Origin: Tolypothrix brevis GSE-NOS-MK-07-07A
Lineage (GTDB): Bacteria; Cyanobacteriota; Cyanobacteriia; Cyanobacteriales; Nostocaceae
Reading direction: 5' to 3'
Length of the DNA stretch: 64,000 nt
Assembly (NCBI GenBank): GCA_019358985.1
Contig: JAHHIJ010000005.1
Span: 202,152-266,151, forward strand
Under the pieces are notes generated by a model. It was not told the origin of the DNA, made no database searches, and saw only the letters and a list, made by a program, of their open reading frames with translations. Below are positions 37,001-45,338 of this stretch, piece after piece. The first letter of the stretch is position 1, and the number at the start of each line of letters is the position of its first letter. A program made the translations under genes and the position numbers.

Positions 37001-37131
37001 GTATCAAATGTGATGGGTCCAATACCAATGGTGTTGTAGTTGTGAATTTGAGGAATTTACCAAATGCGATCGCACCAGGTACACCAATTAATTCATACGG
37101 ATTTATCCGCTTCCGGGGAAGAGTTAAATAA
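34015..37131 (+). CDS. Secreted propeller / SdrD B-like multidomain protein
   Basis: The 1038-residue protein has an N-terminal export signal (hydrophobic about residues 22-46). A repeat-rich propeller-like region of 'TGNLFFVNRDTG'-type blades (about 50-295) follows. Next are a DUF11-like module beginning 'INKSFSPSTVTGIPATSTLTL' (about 303-435) and an SdrD B-like module ('ISGTLYRDNNSNNTNDSEPAL', about 440-545) with Asp/Asn-rich loops that probably bind calcium. A long C-terminal beta-rich part (about 550-1038) includes another DUF11-like segment near 905-1035 ('RPSDEIEYTIYYLSAGDTTANNVLICDRVP'). It belongs to envelope cluster B by domain type, although the RAYT separates it from the coupled genes. 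Adhesive or sheath role inferred. Confidence 0.8.
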   Translation: MKSLFKNLRAIAQPGGKSIPGISVSLCTSLLTISASVGIGITFNPERSLAGACAGVYSSRSGVPTASQSQIGYYNSITKSYVNIATYNSGGNINAIATQPSTGNLFFVNRDTGRTVVYNPNTGSQTTLTGTLPGDTTTIIGATFNPSGKLYVYYSNRTLIEVNPTTGSQTGSTISISGIPGNNDNDPGPRITNGDIAIGTDGVLYAVGDTSSSGGSYTSQLYSIAISGTTATATAVNGNNLITGVSGAAVNGLAIDPATNIFYISTNNGTYQLNFATKVGTQLTSAVGTNDLAACGSPAPDLPTINKSFSPSTVTGIPATSTLTLTLGNTNSVPIYLIQALTDNFQSGLTVSTPSGLSGTCTTIPGNIVTATAGSGLISLNDGFKIPAGGCNVSVNVTANSAGTYTNSIAAGALKTIAGDNANAASSTLVVATTYTISGTLYRDNNSNNTNDSEPALAANVTVTLYNDANANNTIDAGEQVGSPVVTNASGQYNFATVPAGTYKIKVDTADTDIPAGYTLGTANDITATVASANVTGKDFGFDIAAGFCNLGDGTADAAIANYISSEVTNNLTATRSITDTLDDAWRTATGGSSSGTVTPWFGTANTPGSVSNFIYLDPATSSSVNATVELVLVNISGLTNCGGISNTTSSTPVLSTSPALQDTSPRPSSLYNSANQPAFWNQTIVSGNDNRRFAARFTFDKPVKSFGAWFGDLETRTANGTPAILRLLDASGNRIGNDIPIQPTDLSDGTPPDPEAVDQTKCGSSANNIGCGNSSTRWVSFVDNNSTPRVSQVLVIVGDDDFNDNGDTEILSFIGANILPAVASNPNVLLVKRITSINNSTTTRGGDNLAVYKDEASNPYDDNQITVTSPNPPTTPADTDKWVDADNNGEPDLIGGINGGNVRPSDEIEYTIYYLSAGDTTANNVLICDRVPDNATFIPTAFNSFPTKNTTGLPSGDRGIIWQNNGATESLTNASDDDTAEYLSPGVDPTIKYPGIKCDGSNTNGVVVVNLRNLPNAIAPGTPINSYGFIRFRGRVK

Positions 37132-37147
37132 AGTGTCTGCAACAATA

Positions 37148-37216
37148 GACAAATGTAGAGACGTAGCACTGCTACGTCTTTGACAAATGTAGAGACGTAG
37201 CACTGCTAGGTCTTTA
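37148..37216. repeat. 34-bp tandem duplication of a GTAGAGACG palindrome
   Basis: Two head-to-tail units (offset 34 bp) each contain ACAAATGTAGAGACGTAGCA and the right arm CGTCTTT or GGTCTTT. Core TAGCACTGCTA. They begin 17 bp after the stop of the 1038-residue gene. Confidence 0.93.
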
Positions 37217-37263
37217 GGGGTTTTGGATAACGCAAATTAATGAAAAGTAGAAGAGTGCGCTTC

Positions 37264-37833
37264 TTACCATACTTTATTTAAATTCAATTCAAACCCAGGT
37301 AAAACATCTTCACCGGATACAGTTATAGGAGATTCTAATATTTCTACCTCTTTCCCTAAACGAAAAATTTCTACTGTTTTATTCTTCGGATCAAGTAACC
37401 AACCTAAACGAACACCATTATTAATATACTCTTGCATCTTTTCTCTGAGTTTTTTCAGAGAATCACTACTAGAACGCAATTCCACGACAAAATCAGGTGC
37501 CAGAGGCGAAAATTCTTCTTCTTGTTGAGTCTGAGTTAAAGCCTCCCATTTTTCATTACTTACCCAAGAAGCATCAGGTGAGTAAACTGCACCATTAGGG
37601 AATGTAAAACCACTGGAGGAATCAAATACAAGACCTAAATTTGTGCGATCGTTCCAGTTCCATAATTGAGCATTCAAACCAGAGTTTTTCTTACCTGTCC
37701 ACGGATATGTTGGAGGCATAATTATCACTTCTCCAGTTGCGGTACGTTCTAACTGCAAATTTTGATTGGCTTGACAAAGTTCATAAAACCCCTCGATACC
37801 CAGATTGGGAATATTCAAAGTGATAGCGTTCAT
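37264..37833 (-). CDS. Uma2-family (DUF820) putative endonuclease
   Basis: The 189-residue protein shows the Uma2/DUF820 pattern: 'LERTATGEVIIMPPT', 'GAVYSPDASWVS', 'APDFVVELRSSSDSLKKLREKM' and 'GVRLGWLLDPKNKTVEIFR'. The family has a PD-(D/E)XK fold, with Asp in SPDASW and Glu in VVELRS as candidate catalytic residues. It is hugely expanded in filamentous cyanobacteria, and its biological role is unclear. The gene is single, flanked on both sides by GTAGAGACG palindromes. Confidence 0.93.
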   Translation of the reverse strand: MNAITLNIPNLGIEGFYELCQANQNLQLERTATGEVIIMPPTYPWTGKKNSGLNAQLWNWNDRTNLGLVFDSSSGFTFPNGAVYSPDASWVSNEKWEALTQTQQEEEFSPLAPDFVVELRSSSDSLKKLREKMQEYINNGVRLGWLLDPKNKTVEIFRLGKEVEILESPITVSGEDVLPGFELNLNKVW

Positions 37834-37874
37834 AAGCTTTAAGAGTGAGGTTTTGTTCTTATACTAATTCCCTT

Positions 37875-37903
37875 GTAGAGACGTAGCAATGCTACGTCTC
37901 TAC
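37875..37903. repeat. GTAGAGACG palindrome, core TAGCAATGCTA
   Basis: It lies 41 bp upstream of the Uma2 start and is followed by an ATGTCTAA end motif at 37919-37926. Confidence 0.95.
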
Positions 37904-38023
37904 GTCTTTTCTACTCCTATGTCTAATGCATAAACATACTCACTCATTAGTTAATAAGTAAGTAGGCGAGAATAAATCAAAGTAGATTAAGTTAAGTAAT
38001 GTAAAAAATATTGAGATTATTTC

Positions 38024-38069
38024 GTAGTGAGGACTTTAGTCCTCAAATGAGGGCTGAAGCCCTCACTAC
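38024..38069. repeat. GTAGTGAGG hairpin repeat, second palindrome family
   Basis: The ends GTAGTGAGG and CCTCACTAC enclose two inner hairpins (GGACTTTAGTCC and GGGCTGAAGCCC). It lies 18 bp after the stop of the LCP gene (minus strand). The organisation is analogous to, but the sequence is unrelated to, the GTAGAGACG family. Confidence 0.88.
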
Positions 38070-38086
38070 AAATTAAGCAAGAAAAT

Positions 38087-39502
38087 TTAACGTTGAGGAG
38101 ACACTTCCACAGGAGGAATTTGTTGCAACCAATCCTTACCTAGCTGTATAGTGACATCAGAGCCGAGATTACCAGTACTTTCTACTCGCACTTCTCCAAA
38201 TCCTAAAGAATTGCGAATCGATTCGGCGCTGTTACCGTCTCCTTGTTGGGCGACAATGTGTGTCACTTCTAGAGGTTCACCCCAAGACTTAGACACATAA
38301 ACATTGCGATAACCAGCTTTTTCGAGGCTTCTAATTAAAGGTCGCATTTTTGAGCGATCGCCACCTGTGCTATCCTGAATTGCGATTCGCAATGAACCTG
38401 GGTCAGTCGATCGTTGCTCATGTGGGGCATTCACATCAAAGTTTTCAGCCATCATAGCCGCAATGCGATCGCGGTTTGGCAACCAATAACTAGCATCAAA
38501 TTCACTCTTTTCGCTAAAGCGACCAGGTACCATCAACATTTGCATATTCGAGCGATTTGTTCGCGCTCCATAACCTATTAGGGCTAATAACTCTTCAACA
38601 GTTAAGTTGGTGTCGATATGCTCTTTAACTACATCAAGAACTTTAGGCAATTGAGCTAGTGTAGTTGGGTTGAGGCTTTGATCCATCAATGCCCGCATTA
38701 CCATTTGCTGACGCTGAATTCGACCAATATCGCCATTTTCATCATGGCGAAAACGCAACATTTGTAAGGCTTGATCGCCATTTAAATGCTGCTTCCCGGC
38801 TTTCAAGTTGATGTACAAGTGCTGAGAATCATCTTGGTATTTCATATCTTTGGGAACGTAAACCGTCACCCCTCCCAAGGCATCGATCAGCTTACCAACT
38901 CCCAAAACGTTAATTCGGATATAGCGATCGATTCCCACGCCGTCCAAGAGATTACTAACGGTTTTCGCAGTTAAAGCTGGACCACCATGAGTATTTGCCG
39001 AATTAATTTTTTTAATACCATACCCCTCTATTTCTGTACGGGTATCTCTAGGAACAGAAAGCATAACTAATTTTTTCTTCTCTGGATCGAATTTGATCAA
39101 GAGCATGACATCCGCAAGACCATCAAAGGAGTTTACTTGAGGCAAGTACCTGAGATTTTTAGTTTCGGCGGGAGCGTTTTGAGTATCTGGTGGGAGTACG
39201 CTCATTCCCATAACTAATATATTAACAGGGCGAGTTAATTGAGAGAATCGCAGTCCTTGTCCGGAGATGCGATCGCTATCAAAAACTGCCGCTTCCTGGG
39301 CACTTAAAGAAGCTTGCATCAATGGCGTACTCGTTAAAGAAACTGCCAATAACGCCCCCGCAGTGGCTGATACCATCGCAATACCGCTCATCCCCACCCA
39401 AAACCACAGCCAGCGTCCTGATTTGGAATTTTGAGAATTATTTTTACTTGATGTATGGTCTTCTTGCGCCGAAGTTCTTTGAATGGTCACGGACTTCCTC
39501 AC
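38087..39502 (-). CDS. LytR-CpsA-Psr (LCP) family protein with LytR C-terminal domain
   Basis: The 471-residue protein has a cytoplasmic N-tail, one membrane segment (about 31-56) and an extracytoplasmic LCP domain (about 125-285). Signatures are 'SFDGLADVMLLIKFDP', 'MLSVPRDTRTEIEGYG', 'KINSANTHGGP' and 'FRHDENGDIGRIQRQQ'. A LytR_C-type domain lies at about 365-460. LCP enzymes transfer undecaprenyl-linked glycopolymers to peptidoglycan or other acceptors; the Arg and Asp residues in these motifs bind the pyrophosphate and Mg. The gene is monocistronic, with a 270-bp gap upstream. Confidence 0.94.
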   Translation of the reverse strand: MRKSVTIQRTSAQEDHTSSKNNSQNSKSGRWLWFWVGMSGIAMVSATAGALLAVSLTSTPLMQASLSAQEAAVFDSDRISGQGLRFSQLTRPVNILVMGMSVLPPDTQNAPAETKNLRYLPQVNSFDGLADVMLLIKFDPEKKKLVMLSVPRDTRTEIEGYGIKKINSANTHGGPALTAKTVSNLLDGVGIDRYIRINVLGVGKLIDALGGVTVYVPKDMKYQDDSQHLYINLKAGKQHLNGDQALQMLRFRHDENGDIGRIQRQQMVMRALMDQSLNPTTLAQLPKVLDVVKEHIDTNLTVEELLALIGYGARTNRSNMQMLMVPGRFSEKSEFDASYWLPNRDRIAAMMAENFDVNAPHEQRSTDPGSLRIAIQDSTGGDRSKMRPLIRSLEKAGYRNVYVSKSWGEPLEVTHIVAQQGDGNSAESIRNSLGFGEVRVESTGNLGSDVTIQLGKDWLQQIPPVEVSPQR

Positions 39503-39773
39503 ACTTACTGATAAAATTCGGTAAATTTGTTACTTCAAAGCCGACAAATCAACCCATAATAGCTAACCCTTAATTATCAGTGCTAACTTTTCTGGTTTAG
39601 TGTTAACCAAAACACTTATAGGAGTATTTCTCCTTCTTTTCGGCAAATCCGGAGACGTTTTCTTGAAGTATGGCAACATTAAACCAGATTTGACTAGACC
39701 TGTTGGTAAAGAATATGTAGTTTTTTAAAAGATGCGTATAAATACGTAGTACCACCTTCCATCCTAAATTAAA

Positions 39774-40205
39774 TTAAGACAAATATTTCTTAGTAATTCG
39801 GTTGGCAAAACGACTAAACCCTGCTGAATGATTAGATTTGCCTTGAACTGTACGAACAATTAACCAGGCACTAACCAAAAAGTAACCAGAGGTGAGAAAG
39901 CTATCCAGGAGCAACAGCCGCAAGCTGAAAAATTCTCCGGTAACCGCTCCGGTTCCTAATAAGATATATCCCAAAAGCCAGGTAAGTGCCAGGGTAATTG
40001 ACAGACGACTAACATTAAGTTGTTCCCGACTGCCTTGACGACAATAGAGAGTCCACAAGGAGGGGAAAAACCCGATGACCGGAACTAAATATAAAATTAA
40101 CGATAAGGGAAAAATGTTGGCATCCTCACTGGGGATGAAAAATAAGGCTGATTTTTCTTGACTTTCTGACACAGTTGATGAGTCATTTGGTGGAAAATTA
40201 TTCAT
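39774..40205 (-). CDS. Small multi-span membrane protein, function unknown
   Basis: The 143-residue protein has about three to four hydrophobic segments (33-52, 68-88, 93-117) and a short acidic, Ser-rich N-terminus. It is divergent from the AI-2E-type permease gene, with about 110 bp between them. I recognise no family. The composition (aromatic and Leu-rich helices, positive C-terminus 'RFANRITKKYLS') is normal for an integral membrane protein. Confidence 0.7.
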   Translation of the reverse strand: MNNFPPNDSSTVSESQEKSALFFIPSEDANIFPLSLILYLVPVIGFFPSLWTLYCRQGSREQLNVSRLSITLALTWLLGYILLGTGAVTGEFFSLRLLLLDSFLTSGYFLVSAWLIVRTVQGKSNHSAGFSRFANRITKKYLS

Positions 40206-40314
40206 TTGGGTAAGTGTAATCCTAAACTAGAGAGATGTATGTTGGTGGTGTAGTCAGAGATAATAAGTTTTAAAGAATGATTTAATTTAGTTTTATCCCG
40301 CAATCGGCTGTGAT

Positions 40315-41472
40315 ATGCAGACACGCAAGCTTCTTAACTGGTGGCAAACACTAAAACCAATAGCGCGATTCGGTGCGATCGCTCTATTCGCACCGCTACT
40401 CGTCCTTAATGGTTGGGCGATTTCGGCAATTTTTAATTACTTTCACTCCTTGATAGTTATTTTAGTCGCAGCCTCAGTTTTAGCCTTTCTGCTTAACTAT
40501 CCTGTGAGTTGGATAGAGCGTCAAGGTGGCAGACGGGAACAAGTTGCTATTTTAGTCTTTTTACTTGCTTTATCAATTTTATTCGCGTTAGGTGTGACGC
40601 TGATACCGCTAGCTTTGACGCAAGCGCAGCAACTAGTTGCGCGTTTACCGGAGTTAATTGACTCTGGACGCTCTCAGTTAATGCTGTTGAACGACAAAGC
40701 AGATAGTCTTGGTTTCCCAATTAATCTTGAAGCTTTGGTAGTACAAATCAACGATCGCGTTAAAGGACAATTACAAGCGATCGCTTCACAAGCCCTCAAT
40801 CTAGCTGTAGTTACTCTCACTAGCCTGCTAGACTTTCTCTTGACAATGGTTTTGACTTTCTATCTGTTGCAGCATGGTGATGAACTCTGGCACAGTTTGG
40901 TAGATTGGTTGCCTACCAAATTCCGCGATCCTTTTTCTAACACGGTACGCCTCAGCTTTCAAAATTTCTTTATCACTCAGTTGATTATCTCAACTTGTAT
41001 GGCTTCAGCCCTCATACCAACTTTTCTCTGGCTGAAAGTGCCATTTGGTTTACTGTTTGGCTTAACTATCGGTATTATGGCTCTCATCCCCTATGGCGGT
41101 TCTGTAGGTATCGCCTTAACTACTTTACTGGTAGCTTTACAAGATTTCTCGATAGGAATGAGAGCGTTGATTGCAGCGGTAATTGTACAACAAATTCTGG
41201 AAAACTTGATTGCTCCGCGAATTTTAGGGAGTTTTACCGGTTTAAATCCGGTTTGGCTGCTAGTTTCGGTTTTGACCGGTGCGAGAGTTGGTGGATTGCT
41301 AGGTGTAATTTTAGCTGTCCCAAGTGCAGTTGTAATTAAAACGGCTTTAAGTGCTTTGCGTCCTGTTGTTGGTAGCGATAGTATAGAAGAGGTAAATGCA
41401 CTTGCTGGTCAAGAAGAAAGCTCAAAACCTGAGTCCAAAAATCTCAGCGTTTCTGAAGCCACATTGCCTTAA
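40315..41472 (+). CDS. AI-2E family transporter (UPF0118/PerM)
   Basis: The 385-residue protein has about eight transmembrane helices and the family signatures 'LLNYPVSWIERQGGRREQVAI', 'LIPYGGSVGIALTTLL' and 'QQILENLIAPRILGSFTGLNPVWLLVSVLTGARVGGLLGVILAVPSAVVIK' (only segments quoted; the last block spans residues about 300-345). Members include the proposed AI-2 exporter TqsA and Na+/H+ antiporter-like proteins. The substrate here is unknown. The start gives an amphipathic N-terminus before the first helix. Confidence 0.92.
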   Translation: MQTRKLLNWWQTLKPIARFGAIALFAPLLVLNGWAISAIFNYFHSLIVILVAASVLAFLLNYPVSWIERQGGRREQVAILVFLLALSILFALGVTLIPLALTQAQQLVARLPELIDSGRSQLMLLNDKADSLGFPINLEALVVQINDRVKGQLQAIASQALNLAVVTLTSLLDFLLTMVLTFYLLQHGDELWHSLVDWLPTKFRDPFSNTVRLSFQNFFITQLIISTCMASALIPTFLWLKVPFGLLFGLTIGIMALIPYGGSVGIALTTLLVALQDFSIGMRALIAAVIVQQILENLIAPRILGSFTGLNPVWLLVSVLTGARVGGLLGVILAVPSAVVIKTALSALRPVVGSDSIEEVNALAGQEESSKPESKNLSVSEATLP

Positions 41473-41613
41473 GGTAGTCAGCGTCATTCAAAATTCACAG
41501 AATGCGTAAATTTCCTACTCAGGACTTACACACGGACTATGTATTTCCGTCCCTATCGACGTGAGGAAGCAATCTCTAAGTCTTGTTTTCTCACGACTAA
41601 GTAAGTGAATTTC

Positions 41614-42936
41614 CTACTGTGGCTCCACAATTGAACCCATAAATAAAACGCTACCTGTTTGATTATCCCTTACCGCACAGAAAAACGGACGGTCAACAAT
41701 CATCCGAAATGGCTTTGGTTTCTCAACCACTGATGTTGCTACTATCCCCACAGAAGTCGCTGCTGCTGCTTCTGTTCCTTCTTCATTTACCTCAACAAAG
41801 GTTTGATGTTTAACTTGGCTGATGGCGAGATTTTTACCCATAGCGGAAAAATTAGCTTTGCCGGTGAAAGCTTCTCCCATGCCTAAATCGCTAAGGGCAT
41901 CATTGAGCGTAATGTCATAATTGATTTTAAACCGGGGCAAGCGAATAAATCCTTCTTGTTTGCTGAATTGAGCCATCCATTTTTCCCAGTTGTCAGAATT
42001 CAAGTTCTCATAAAACGCTTTTGAGTTATTTTGTTTTGGTAAGAAGACATAAAAGCTGATTTTACCGTCTTTGCCGTAAGGTAAACTGACAGCTTGAAAT
42101 TGTTCATTTTCTAAGTATTTGTAGTCACCCGTTTGCGACATCATCGGGTGTTTTTTTTGTTTGTCAGATTCTATGTAAAAGGGGTATTCAGCGGTTTGCT
42201 TTTTATCAAATTCGTTCTTCCAGCTACCTTTGAAGTAGATGGCGTTAATTAGGAATAATACTTGCGAAGGTTCAATTTTTTCAACTATTTTGTTGATTTT
42301 TCCATTTGTATTCTCATTTACCCAAGTGTTGATTACATTTGACGAACGAGAGTCTTTAAAGTCCAAATTTGTGACTTTAGCTTGATAAAAGTCTTTGTTT
42401 CTTTGGATGAATTCAGATTTAAAGCTAGTATCTTTGTTTGCCCAAAGCGAGTTAGCAATTTTTAGTTGCACTTTCGGGTCGGTATTTTCTAGAAGTGCTT
42501 TTAAGGCGGCGTTAGAGGAGTTTATTTCTTCTAAAGTTATGCCTTGGAGTTCTAACGCTTTTGCCATTGCTTGCTGGGTGGAACCACTAGCACCATTGTA
42601 AGTCATGGCGAGAGCGATCGCTACACTAGAAGGAGAAACAAAAATGTTATCTTTGCTATCCTTTTTCAAAACTTCGGAAAACAGTTTGAAACCAAATTTT
42701 GTATTAGCCGCAACGACTTTTGTATCAGGTGTGACTGTTTTTTTAGTTGATGGTGATTCTGAATTCGCTAAGGGAGATTTCGCGATCGCACTTGTACTGT
42801 CATTAACCTGAGAACAGCCTAATACGCCCATAAGCATAACTCCTGCTGCTGCCAGAACATAACGTCTACCCAAGCGCACACCGTAGCGTCTTTGGATAAA
42901 ATTTTCTTTCACACTATTAAATTTTTGCTGATGCAT
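41614..42936 (-). CDS. Serpin (serine protease inhibitor), predicted lipoprotein
   Basis: The 440-residue protein has an export signal with lipobox (LGC, about residues 39-41) followed by a complete serpin domain. Visible are 'NIFVSPSSVAIALAMTYNGA', 'NAIYFKGSWKNEFD' and the hinge 'EEGTEAAAATS', required for loop insertion. The C-terminal signature is 'DRPFFCAVRDNQTGSVLFMG'. Counting from the hinge puts P1-P1' at about Thr-Ser, with small residues around it ('GIVATS'), which would suit elastase- or subtilisin-like proteases. The next gene on the same strand, 800 bp upstream, is an S8 peptidase, a possible target. Bacterial serpins are uncommon. Confidence 0.95.
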   Translation of the reverse strand: MHQQKFNSVKENFIQRRYGVRLGRRYVLAAAGVMLMGVLGCSQVNDSTSAIAKSPLANSESPSTKKTVTPDTKVVAANTKFGFKLFSEVLKKDSKDNIFVSPSSVAIALAMTYNGASGSTQQAMAKALELQGITLEEINSSNAALKALLENTDPKVQLKIANSLWANKDTSFKSEFIQRNKDFYQAKVTNLDFKDSRSSNVINTWVNENTNGKINKIVEKIEPSQVLFLINAIYFKGSWKNEFDKKQTAEYPFYIESDKQKKHPMMSQTGDYKYLENEQFQAVSLPYGKDGKISFYVFLPKQNNSKAFYENLNSDNWEKWMAQFSKQEGFIRLPRFKINYDITLNDALSDLGMGEAFTGKANFSAMGKNLAISQVKHQTFVEVNEEGTEAAAATSVGIVATSVVEKPKPFRMIVDRPFFCAVRDNQTGSVLFMGSIVEPQ

Positions 42937-43332
42937 TCCTCTACCTCACTTGCCAAATATTTTTTGTAAGCTGTCTGTCTAGATTGACGATTATGTGTCA
43001 GATGTTAACTATCGCATTAAAAACGACAAAAATATAGAGCGGTTACAGTTTTGGTAACAGCTAAGTAAGTGATAGGAATTAAAGACAACTTGTCAGTTAT
43101 GCGAATTTTTAATTGCTCATTGAAGCGACAATGCAGATTTATGCTAAATCAGCTTTATTTTTATCGATTTTCTGGTTTTTTCTAAGTTGTATTTTAAACT
43201 ACGAAATGACAAAAAAGACAAGTTTTTTTGTTGGTGGTAATAAATAAATCTGATAATGGTGTTATGCTTTCTTGGCTTTGTGTTCATGAGCCGGCAATTT
43301 TCTGGAAAAATGGTGTCTGCGCTACAGAAATT

Positions 43333-43420
43333 AGACATCTCCGTAAAAAATGTAGAGACGTAGCACAGCTACGTCTCTAGGGGTTCTGGGTCACGTATAA
43401 TAAAAGAGCGGTCGATGTCT
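43333..43420. repeat. Composite AGACAT/ATGTCT element, inverted orientation
   Basis: The 88-bp unit runs from AGACATCTCC to GATGTCT and contains the palindrome at 43352-43380 (core TAGCACAGCTA). The long flank lies on the right, whereas it is on the left in the copies at 11852 and 20972. Confidence 0.75.
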
Positions 43421-43700
43421 AATATGTAATGCGATCGCTATTCCTCTAAAAATTAGGCGATCGCATGGATGAATTTTGGGTGTTGCACCAAGGTGCTTAA
43501 CTGATTGAGTTTATAGGAATGGTATAGGTCATCTATCAATACTGTCTTCTATGACTACCTCCATTGGGTAAATTGTGCAAGAAATAGTGCATAGGGTGAG
43601 GAATTGAGGAAGCGTGTAAATTGGGTTACTCGTGACACCAAATGATTGCACACTCTCTTTTCCTCTAAGAATTTCGAGTCTTGAGGTTTCGTGAATGGCA

Positions 43701-43729
43701 GCAAAGACGTAGCACTGCTACGTCTCTAC
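43701..43729. repeat. GTAGAGACG-family palindrome, core TAGCACTGCTA
   Basis: The left arm is GCAAAGACG. It lies 10 bp downstream of the S8 peptidase stop (minus strand). Confidence 0.92.
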
Positions 43730-43739
43730 ATTCGCGCTT

Positions 43740-45338
43740 CTACTTACTAGATACACCCCACCAAGCTAGAGCGAAAGGTTGAACAGATTCGTTTACCTTT
43801 TCGCGAAACTGGACGCGGATTTTGTAATTGCCGGTAGCCGGAACAGGGCAGAAGATGTGTTCTACACTATTAACTGGGCTAATAGAGGAGCAAACCACGC
43901 CTGAGTTAGAATCTGAAGCATCAGCTTTGACTAAATACAAGTCGAGATTGTTCAAACCGCGATCGCGAAAATTCTCACTGACATCATATAATCCATTTTT
44001 ATTTGCATCCTCTAGCTCTACCAACCGATCCCAAGCAAGAGTAACAGCAACAAAACTGCCTTGCACTAACGGCTTTGATAAGGTATAATCCATAGGTTCC
44101 CCAGAATCCAATGTCCGATAATCCCAACCAATTGCAGGCACGGCAGCAGATGGATTCCATTGACCAGGACTAAATTGGTGGTAGGCACGAAATGCATTTA
44201 AATGACCAGATCCCATTTGTGGATCGAGAGCAATTTTTGGATCGCTATAAGCCTCTGATGCCAGCCAGTCGCGATTTTGTTTATCAATTAGCGTCCGGGT
44301 CATTCCCAACCGCAAGCCATTACCAGTATCTTTAATTTTGTCTGTGGAATTTAGCAATACAGCTTTCATCACTTCATGACGGCGAGAGGCTATGCTCCAA
44401 TTTGGTTGTTTTGTCCGCAGTTGTTTGTCGCCAAATTCCTGTAACAACGCAACAGTACCTGCTACATGAGGTGCTGCAAAACTCGTACCCGTGACTTTGT
44501 TGAGTTTGCCATCTGGATTGAATAAAGGAATGTTACTTCCAGGAGCAACTAAACTAATAGAAGGACGCCCATCAACATTAAACTCCTTTCCTGCTAGCCT
44601 ACTTGCTGCTCCTTCGTTAGCAGCAGCCAAATTGGAAACATCAACTTTATTAAAAATACTTTCTCTGCGAGAAGAAAAAGCGACGTTGATTGCATTAAAA
44701 TTGTCTGTAGGAATAGGAATGCCCCCTTTACCCTGGTTGCCAGCGATCGCATACACAACATCATGAACCCGACTCGACCAGTCAATACATAATGTTAGTA
44801 AAGCGTTACCGTCTAAAGTCGCTTCCGGTCGCGGATCGCGGGTGAGAGGTTCCCCAAAACTAAAGTTAATTGCGCGGACATCACCACCATTTTGCATGGC
44901 TATGTGCTGCGCCGATAAACACTCTTCTGGCTGACCCATGTTTTTCGTCGAACCTACCGCAGATGAATACAGCCGCGCTCCTGGAGCTATTCCTGGTAAG
45001 GCTTTATCTCGACTGACCATCACACCTGCCACATTGTAAGCGTGGGGGTCAACACCAGTATTTGATTTCGCAGGTCCATTGCGTAAAAAGACTCCCGCTA
45101 ACGATACTGCTGTATTTTTAGACACCGCTTTATCCCAGCCAAACTTTCCTGGACGCCCAATTTCCACTTGACCAATCGCAATCTTGCGACCAGTTAAGTT
45201 ATATGGAGCTTTTTGTAATCTCAGAGCATCAATACCGTTAGTGCCGATGGAAGTAACTACAGCAGCGAGTGCCGGCGCACCCAAACAAGAAGCACTCAAT
45301 CCCCAAATTATCCAGGTAAGTTTTTTGACCATTGTCAA
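43740..45338 (-). CDS. Secreted S8 (subtilisin-like) serine peptidase, atypical
   Basis: The 532-residue protein has a signal peptide (about 1-26, 'GLSASCLGAPALAAV'). The catalytic Ser sits in 'GTSFAAPHVAGTVALLQ', the oxyanion Asn in 'YAIAGNQGKGG', and a His in 'DPHAYNVAGV' aligns with the HGTHVAG block. At the expected Asp position the sequence reads 'IAIGQVEIGRPG', so the acid appears to be Glu instead of Asp. A C-terminal beta domain (about 415-530) resembles a P-domain-like or jelly-roll cap. Export and protease fold are clear, but activity is uncertain because of the altered triad. It lies upstream of a serpin gene on the same strand. Confidence 0.9.
   Translation of the reverse strand: MTMVKKLTWIIWGLSASCLGAPALAAVVTSIGTNGIDALRLQKAPYNLTGRKIAIGQVEIGRPGKFGWDKAVSKNTAVSLAGVFLRNGPAKSNTGVDPHAYNVAGVMVSRDKALPGIAPGARLYSSAVGSTKNMGQPEECLSAQHIAMQNGGDVRAINFSFGEPLTRDPRPEATLDGNALLTLCIDWSSRVHDVVYAIAGNQGKGGIPIPTDNFNAINVAFSSRRESIFNKVDVSNLAAANEGAASRLAGKEFNVDGRPSISLVAPGSNIPLFNPDGKLNKVTGTSFAAPHVAGTVALLQEFGDKQLRTKQPNWSIASRRHEVMKAVLLNSTDKIKDTGNGLRLGMTRTLIDKQNRDWLASEAYSDPKIALDPQMGSGHLNAFRAYHQFSPGQWNPSAAVPAIGWDYRTLDSGEPMDYTLSKPLVQGSFVAVTLAWDRLVELEDANKNGLYDVSENFRDRGLNNLDLYLVKADASDSNSGVVCSSISPVNSVEHIFCPVPATGNYKIRVQFREKVNESVQPFALAWWGVSSK

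Larger units (their letters stand above)
42937..43739. other. Gap between serpin and S8 peptidase genes
   Basis: About 800 bp containing a composite element (43333-43420), two HIP1 octamers near 43430-43465 and a palindrome close to the peptidase stop. The rest is AT-rich with no supported gene. It must contain the serpin promoter. Confidence 0.6.
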
